Source of the DNA: Pelomyxa schiedti
Taxonomy: Eukaryota; Evosea; Pelobiontida; Pelomyxidae
Direction of reading: 5' to 3'
DNA length: 23,117 nucleotides
NCBI GenBank assembly: GCA_020536535.1
Contig: JAHLWZ010000065.1
Coordinates: 4,981 to 28,097 of the forward strand
Shown here: piece by piece, positions 18,324 to 23,117 of the stretch
Position numbering within the stretch: position 1 is the stretch's first letter
Layout of the letters: each line of letters begins with the position of its first letter
Translations under genes and position numbers: made by a program
Notes under the pieces: generated by a model
Told to the model about the DNA's origin: nothing
Database searches by the model: none
Seen by the model: the letters and a program-made list of their open reading frames with translations, nothing else

Positions 18324-19484
18324 ATGAAAGGAAGGCCAACAACAAGGACACATCAATCGGTGACGATTCCTGGGTTGGGACACACAACAATTGGCGCTGT
18401 TGTTGATGTGCGATCACAGTTCGTTGCGTTCGCTAGTTCCTCGATCGAGAGGAGCGCGGCCAAGTTGGTGTCCCACAATCGGGCGCTGTGCGAGTCGTTC
18501 GGCCGCGACTGGGTCGTCGGTTGTTGCAAGCAGATCGGCACCACCGTCGCATTCCCAGCACTGTGGGCTGTGGATTCCGACGAGATGGAGCCCGAGTGGT
18601 GCCGCGAGCATGTGAACGTGTTCATTGGCGTGAGCGCAACACTTGGCGTGGTGTGGTGCACGTGCCTCGACTATCGGGCGTCTGGGTGCATCACAGTGAC
18701 CGTGGGTGATGACAGGTTCATGTGTGATGAGCGGAAACCTTCGTGTGTCGTTGACAGCAGGGGGAACGTGGTGGCAACTCTGAATGGGCAGGTGGACCAG
18801 TTTGCAATTTGGAGGACCAACAGAAAGTGGCTTGTGAAGGTCGATGCAGCGAGGAACCTGGTTGTGTACAGGATGAACAACGGTGTGCCTGTGTGCCCGT
18901 CCCACGCGACTGTTTTGAAATGCACCTTGCCACTGAAAGGCGACGGAGCACGGTTCTCTCCATTTGATCCTTGTGGTGATGAAATTGTTCTTGTTGGGGA
19001 CAGAGGTGGTGAGGGAGGCTTCATATCATTTGTTGACCTCGAGAAGAGCTGTGGTGCTGGAGTCACGATGGAGGCCAGGGAGAGTCATGCACTCCCACAC
19101 TCAAATCCATTTGACTTGGTTTGGTCCTCACCAGACACCATCCTCACTCTGCACCGTAACTCAAGTCATGATTGCTACAGAGTTTACAACACAGTGACAG
19201 GGGAACTGCACACATTTCCTGATTACCACCTTCAGTCTGTTTCTGCTCTTCACATGGTTTGGGTGAACAACAAATCATCGATGTATGAGGTGTACAGTGC
19301 TTCAGACATGAGCACACCCCTTTGCCAGCACGAGAAAAGCCCTATGACATTGGACTATTGTTGCTCATCAGATGAGGTGTATGTCGTCAGAAGGGATGAC
19401 TCCACCCAGGACGTTGTAGACATGTGCATTCACGATGCAAAAACTGCCACACCACTTGCATTTCTCACAGTTGAAATCGAGTAG
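18324..19484 (+). CDS. Intact member of the repeated propeller-like family, 386 aa
   Basis: Uninterrupted intronless frame. I place the start at ATG 18324 (MKGRPTTRTHQ) because the upstream extension has only a TTG. The blocks are complete: RSQFVAFASSSIERSAAK (lacking the four residues CGVG present elsewhere, a clean 12-nt deletion), ALCESFGRDWVVGCCKQ, FIGVSATLGVVWCTCLD, GDDRFMCDE, KWLVKVDA, FSPFDPCGDEIVLVGD, SFVDLEKSCGAGVTM, NPFDLVWSSPDTILTLH and YRVYNTVTGELHTF. It ends with IHDAKTATPLAFLTVEIE. The first third is GC-rich with many CpG. Propeller fold inferred, function unknown. Confidence 0.85.
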   Translation: MKGRPTTRTHQSVTIPGLGHTTIGAVVDVRSQFVAFASSSIERSAAKLVSHNRALCESFGRDWVVGCCKQIGTTVAFPALWAVDSDEMEPEWCREHVNVFIGVSATLGVVWCTCLDYRASGCITVTVGDDRFMCDERKPSCVVDSRGNVVATLNGQVDQFAIWRTNRKWLVKVDAARNLVVYRMNNGVPVCPSHATVLKCTLPLKGDGARFSPFDPCGDEIVLVGDRGGEGGFISFVDLEKSCGAGVTMEARESHALPHSNPFDLVWSSPDTILTLHRNSSHDCYRVYNTVTGELHTFPDYHLQSVSALHMVWVNNKSSMYEVYSASDMSTPLCQHEKSPMTLDYCCSSDEVYVVRRDDSTQDVVDMCIHDAKTATPLAFLTVEIE

Positions 19485-19794
19485 TTCCAGGTTAAAAAAA
19501 CCACAACCAATAATTTGGAGAATAATAAACACCACCAATCCTGGGCAACGATAACGAAAATGACAGCGGTCTATTGGAGGTTTTATTGACCCAACTAACC
19601 CACACCAAATTACAGATGTGACGTGGTGACGAAGCGTCACCAGTTTGGCCAGGTCAGTGGGTGTGCCGTGGCTGCGCAAATTCATGACACGTTGATGGTG
19701 AAGAAAAGAGGAGCTTATCCGTATAAGATGGGCAGGAATTCCTGATGTACCCGGATTCAGGGAAGCTCTTTCTTTGGATTGTTTCGTTCTTCTA
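19485..19794. other. Intergenic spacer
   Basis: Between the 18324 family copy and the p53-like gene. A run of A follows the stop, and an AATAATAAAC near 19521 could serve as a polyadenylation signal. I see no RNA gene. The opposite strand has a stretch open only because of composition. Confidence 0.4.
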
Positions 19795-21325
19795 ATGGTG
19801 ACCATTCCTTCCTTGAGTGATCAATCAACAATGACTGCCATGGGTGCTACTACGACTGTGGAATTATGTGTAGACACTGATGTGTTATACATGCGTCATT
19901 CTTACACTGTGACGCTCCCTTTTCCATTTCTGAACTTGTTATGCTTTTTGAGTTTTTTGGGCGCAGTCACGAGCATTTTCCACAACTACACAAATATTGC
20001 TCTCATAAATGCATCATTGTAGATGAGGCTGATTGTGGATGCAAAGTGGAGGCAATCGTTGGCAATTTCGCACACGGAGCTGTCAAACCACGTTCTCTGT
20101 GGGTCCTGGGTGAAATGGGGGCTCAGAACAGGTCCACTTTGAATCCACAACACACACAAGACACAGACTCTGCACTGCAGTGCCCATTCACATTATATTC
20201 AGAGGCACGATGTTCAAAGTGCAGTGGGAAAAACGGAGAACCAGTGGAAACAACACTGTGGAGCCTGCCTGATTTGACAGCCAGTTTTGATGTTGATTCG
20301 CACTCAAAGGAGGTAATTTCATTCCACGTCACTCCCAAGTGCTCTTCCACAAGGTACGTGTAGTTCTTCCTACCACCTTGCAAAGAACTAACTTTTATCA
20401 GATCGCACATCAAGTCCAAGATTATCCTCCTCGTATCCACCATCCCTGGTGTTGAGCCTTTTGCATCAAACTCCATCTCACTGTGCTCAAGAGATCGCAG
20501 CAGGTGCCGCCGGTTGCGCGAGAAAACCCTGCTGGGATCACCTGAGGGTATAATCCGACCTCCTGCCGTCATGATAGGACCACAGCCGAGGGAGAAGAAC
20601 CACGTCCACGTGCCGCCAACATCTGCCAAAGACCTTGTTTCTTACCCAGCTTCTAGAGCCAAGCGAAGCACAGAGGTAAGTGCTCCGCCACAGCAGTGTG
20701 TTGAAGACGAACCCAGAAGCATTGTGCTGCATACAAAAAGCACAATGGAGTTTATCTCCTTCCAAACCACATCAAATAGGCAGTACATTGTGGACAGTCG
20801 TTCCGCTCCAGTGAAGCGTACGTGTGGATGTTGTTCAATCAAACCCCTTCTCTCTAATTCCATCTGCAGTTCCCGAATCAATGATTGCAGGAATCCCAGA
20901 ACGAATTTTTCGTAGTAAGTTATATCCAGATATATGTACTTCAGTTGGTAACACATTATAACAGGGCCGGTGATTTTTATGTTCATCATTGCAATCAAAG
21001 AAGAGCACTTCATTGCTCTCATCAACTCCCTAATCGCACTGCAGCCGACATATGAATTTACCCTCGAGTATGGGAAAATTTCAGGTTCAACTCCAAGTTG
21101 AATTCGCAGCTTTCCTTCTTCATTCAATAACAGCCAACCTCAGATGATCTATATGTAATTGGCGGCGGCCACAAGAACGTGGAGAGCTTCTGCTATGCAA
21201 CTGAGATGCGGCACAAGTTTCTCACAGGAAACAACCCATTCCACATGGACATCACCCAACCAAACCCAATCATCAAATTCCTTGGGTGTGCCAACAACAC
21301 ATTCATCTCCCAACTTCAGTTCTGA
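19795..21325 (+). CDS. Candidate p53-like transcription factor with unrecognised C-terminal domain
   Basis: Well-supported exons are 20402-20817, 20870-20914, 20965-21084 and 21144-21325. Their introns (48, 52, 50 and 59 nt, GTACGT/GTACGT/GTAAGT/GTTCAA donors) join in phase with an exon ending at 20353. The 5' part is less certain: the best frame uses 19795-19937 and 19967-20353, giving 430 residues, but needs a 29-nt intron. Marks that recall p53-family DNA-binding domains occur in order: VELCVD, a Cys/His cluster HKYCSHKC (about 19989-20012), AIVGNF, SLWVLGE, KCSSTRSHIKSKIILLVST (spanning the first intron) and LCSRDRS (20481-20501). p53 has CNSSC, then NRRPILTII, then CACPGRDRR. An insertion of about 60 residues precedes CSST. 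The last 110 residues (YEFTLEYGK, VIGGGHKNVESF, NPIIKFLGCANN) fit no family I know. p53 kinship is tentative. Confidence 0.45.
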
Positions 21326-22239
21326 AGCCACGCCTTTCAGACACAACACACTCCTTCTGCTTCAAGTTGTGTACTTGTAAAAAAAGTAAGATGTAATTCT
21401 GGTGGGAGGCCATGTGCTGCATAACAAACCCGAACCAGAATATTATTTTATTATGGCGTTCTTGTATGGTGGTTTTGCTTGGGGAGATCCAGGACAAACG
21501 AGGAAATCTAATATCCGGATATGGCAGCCATGCACTCTGCATTCCGATATTAGCGCGGGAATCATGGGAAGCAAGTTCACCCGGCAAGCGTTCTACCAAG
21601 CGCGGGCATGCACTGTTCAAATCCAAAGCTACAATGGATGAGACTCTCATTTAACACCAATTTACACTAATTAGTTTATTCATTGCGTTTACATTTATGG
21701 TTTTATTAACTTTTGGTTGGATCATGGATATAGTAGTGAGGAACTTATTTGTGCTCTGTGTTGTACCCGGGAATTGATATCACAGGAACAAGCAATGGAA
21801 TGTACCATAACCACTGGATCAAATCCAAAGCAAAATTGGATTAATAAACAGTTTAGAATCATTTCGTTTGTATTTTACTGCTTTATTGGATTGTATTTTT
21901 TGTGTTTTATTAAGAAGTTAACTCTACATACATTTCTGGAAACAAAGCCATAAGAAAATTAAGCCTGACATCGCATGCTGTTAGAGCAGTATTTATCGCA
22001 AGACCAACTGCAGGTATCTGCGGCCTTTGACGCGTGTTTTTGTACATTGCGATGAGCTCTGTCCTTTTAAGCCTGACTCAAATCCACCGGACAACGCACA
22101 CGCAAATTAAAGCAAAAATAACACACCGACACCACACAAGAACCATCGTGCATTCTAATCTGTGTTATATTGAGACGTCTCGGTCAGTTTTTGCGGAAAA
22201 GTGATCGTGATGGGCCTGACAGACTGCAGTTGTGTGGCT
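21326..22239. other. Long AT-rich spacer with a GC-rich island
   Basis: Over 900 bp without a supportable gene. Most is AT-rich (21640-21960 strongly so). A more GC-rich island at about 21480-21635 holds an inverted pair, CTAATATCCGG (21508-21518) and CCGATATTAG (21544-21553), and twice-repeated GCGCGGG and CATGCACT words. Short open frames on both strands have no recognisable product. The 3' ends of the p53-like gene (+) and the last family copy (-) face this spacer, so it should hold two terminators. Confidence 0.4.
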
Positions 22240-23117
22240 TCACACATGGATGTTACTTGTGGCCGACGCAATCAATGGCTCACCATCAAGATTAGTTTCA
22301 CTTGCTAAAGCACACAAATTAACAGTGTTTGTTGATTGGGGCGTTTTGTTCATAATCCTGAGTGTTGCCAGTTGCGTGCCTGTGACGGTGTCGCGAATGC
22401 AACATGTGGCAACAACAACATCATTTCCCGGTGTGGAAGTGGAGGCATAACCACCATCATCAGCCTGGATTTTGACAGCATAAATTTCATTTGACGAGGA
22501 ACCACAGCAGTCCCAATTCAGGGGGTCACGTGGGTAGTGCCACGATGGCTTGCTCATCATCATGTCAGAAGCACTATACACTTCGCACATTGCCAAATCC
22601 TTTCTCACCCAAACAATGTGCCCATTTGAAACAGTAGCAAGGTCATAAGTCCTTGATGGGAACGCCTGCACTTGTTGGCGAGTCACGGTGTTGAACACTT
22701 GGTATCCAGTGGCATCGCTGTGCAAAGTGAGGATGGTGTCTGGTGAGTACCAAACCAAGTCGAAGGGAGTCGGGTGCGGGATTGGACGACTCTCCCTTGC
22801 CTTCACCGTCACTCCAGCATCGACGCTCTTCTCCAGATCAACAAAGGAGATGAGAGGTGCCTTTGGTCCATCACCCCAACTGGTGTTTCCAACAAAAACT
22901 ATCTCATCACCACAAGGTCCATCGAACGGAGGGAACCTCGCACCAAGCCCACCAAGTGGAACCGTGCGTTTCACGCCAACGCCACGAGATGACACGGGCA
23001 CACCATTCATCATCCTCCACACAACCAGGTCTTTCTCTGTGTCAAACTTCACCAGCCACTTGCAGTTGCTTCTCCAGAAGAGGCCTGCCGCGCCGCGACA
23101 AATCGTTGCCACCACGT
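22240..23117 (-). CDS. Family member, N terminus beyond right window edge
   Basis: The frame is open from the right edge to the stop at 22240, giving the C-terminal 290 or so residues. Blocks present: CKWLVKFDTEKDLVVWRM, GVPVSSRGVGVKRTVPLGG, FPPFDGPCGDEIVFVGN, SFVDLEKSVDAGVTVK, TPFDLVWYSPDTILTLH and YQVFNTVTRQQVQAF. FPPFDGPCGDE has one residue more than FSPFDPCGDE elsewhere. The tail past the usual end (LRIMNKTPQST onwards) is about 35 residues longer than in the 18324 copy. No intron is seen. The true start and the conserved N-terminal block lie outside the window. Function unknown. Confidence 0.8.
   Translation of the reverse strand, partial: VVATICRGAAGLFWRSNCKWLVKFDTEKDLVVWRMMNGVPVSSRGVGVKRTVPLGGLGARFPPFDGPCGDEIVFVGNTSWGDGPKAPLISFVDLEKSVDAGVTVKARESRPIPHPTPFDLVWYSPDTILTLHSDATGYQVFNTVTRQQVQAFPSRTYDLATVSNGHIVWVRKDLAMCEVYSASDMMMSKPSWHYPRDPLNWDCCGSSSNEIYAVKIQADDGGYASTSTPGNDVVVATCCIRDTVTGTQLATLRIMNKTPQSTNTVNLCALASETNLDGEPLIASATSNIHV

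Noticed and set aside
20123-21127. Two minus-strand open frames (20123-20629 and 20642-21127)
   Set aside because: Plus-strand exons with phase-matched GT..AG introns cover the same bases and give a continuous protein; the minus frames have no splice support or recognisable motifs.
21560-21625. tRNA-like words (TTGGTAGAAC on the minus strand, GTTCAAATCC on the plus strand)
   Set aside because: They lie on opposite strands, and no acceptor or anticodon stem can be formed around either.
21717-21953. Short plus-strand frame of 78 codons in the AT-rich spacer
   Set aside because: Composition is AT-driven, there is no domain or splice partner, and its start is a TTG or internal ATG without context.

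Overview
The window is nuclear DNA of a eukaryotic protist. The non-repetitive genes are cut by many very short GT..AG introns, mostly 40-58 nt with a few of 65-108 nt. Removing them by hand restores textbook eukaryotic proteins: a GPI ethanolamine-phosphate transferase (PIGN/Mcd4) in 23 exons, a PDE6-delta prenyl-binding chaperone, and a PAPS-dependent sulfotransferase. A fused Sel1-repeat/kinase gene and a divergent p53-like protein would fit an amoebozoan or a related free-living amoeba. That placement is an inference with low confidence.

Left part (1-8467). This is dominated by an intronless paralogous family of about 390-415 residues that I cannot name. Its hallmarks are RSQFVAFASSSIER, ESFGRDWVVGCC, FIGVSATLGVVW, FSPFDPCGDE, SFVDLEKS and NPFDLVW, which together suggest a WD/beta-propeller-like protein. 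The loci here are a partial copy running off the left edge (1-260, -), a divergent intact copy (2954-4123, +), an internally deleted pseudogene (4383-5224, +), a C-terminal fragment (5419-5950, -), and two intact head-to-tail copies (5952-7145 and 7220-8467, -). Among them lies one four-exon gene (511-2837, -) that joins an N-terminal Sel1-repeat array to a C-terminal protein kinase.

Middle part (8468-17931). An intron-bearing + strand gene (8762-10873) encodes an N-terminal membrane anchor, a long low-complexity stretch, a GF-repeat region and a C-terminal RanBP2-type zinc finger, which looks like a membrane-anchored nucleoporin. It converges on a - strand run of PDE6D-like (10974-11609), PIGN (11754-16180) and sulfotransferase (16389-17931) genes. 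The sulfotransferase carries one extra base in an otherwise intact coding sequence.

Right part (18000-23117). Two more family copies (18324-19484, +, and 22240-23117, -, cut by the window end) flank a + strand gene (about 19795-21325). Its central part carries, in order, several sequence marks of a p53-type DNA-binding domain, followed by a C-terminal domain I do not recognise. An AT-rich spacer (21326-22239) with a small GC-rich island separates it from the last copy.

The genes do not form one pathway. PIGN works in GPI-anchor synthesis in the ER, the PDE6-delta-like protein in prenylated-protein trafficking, the sulfotransferase in sulfation, the GF/zinc-finger gene possibly at the nuclear pore, and the p53-like gene possibly in transcription. 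The repeated family is the accessory component scattered through this otherwise housekeeping stretch.
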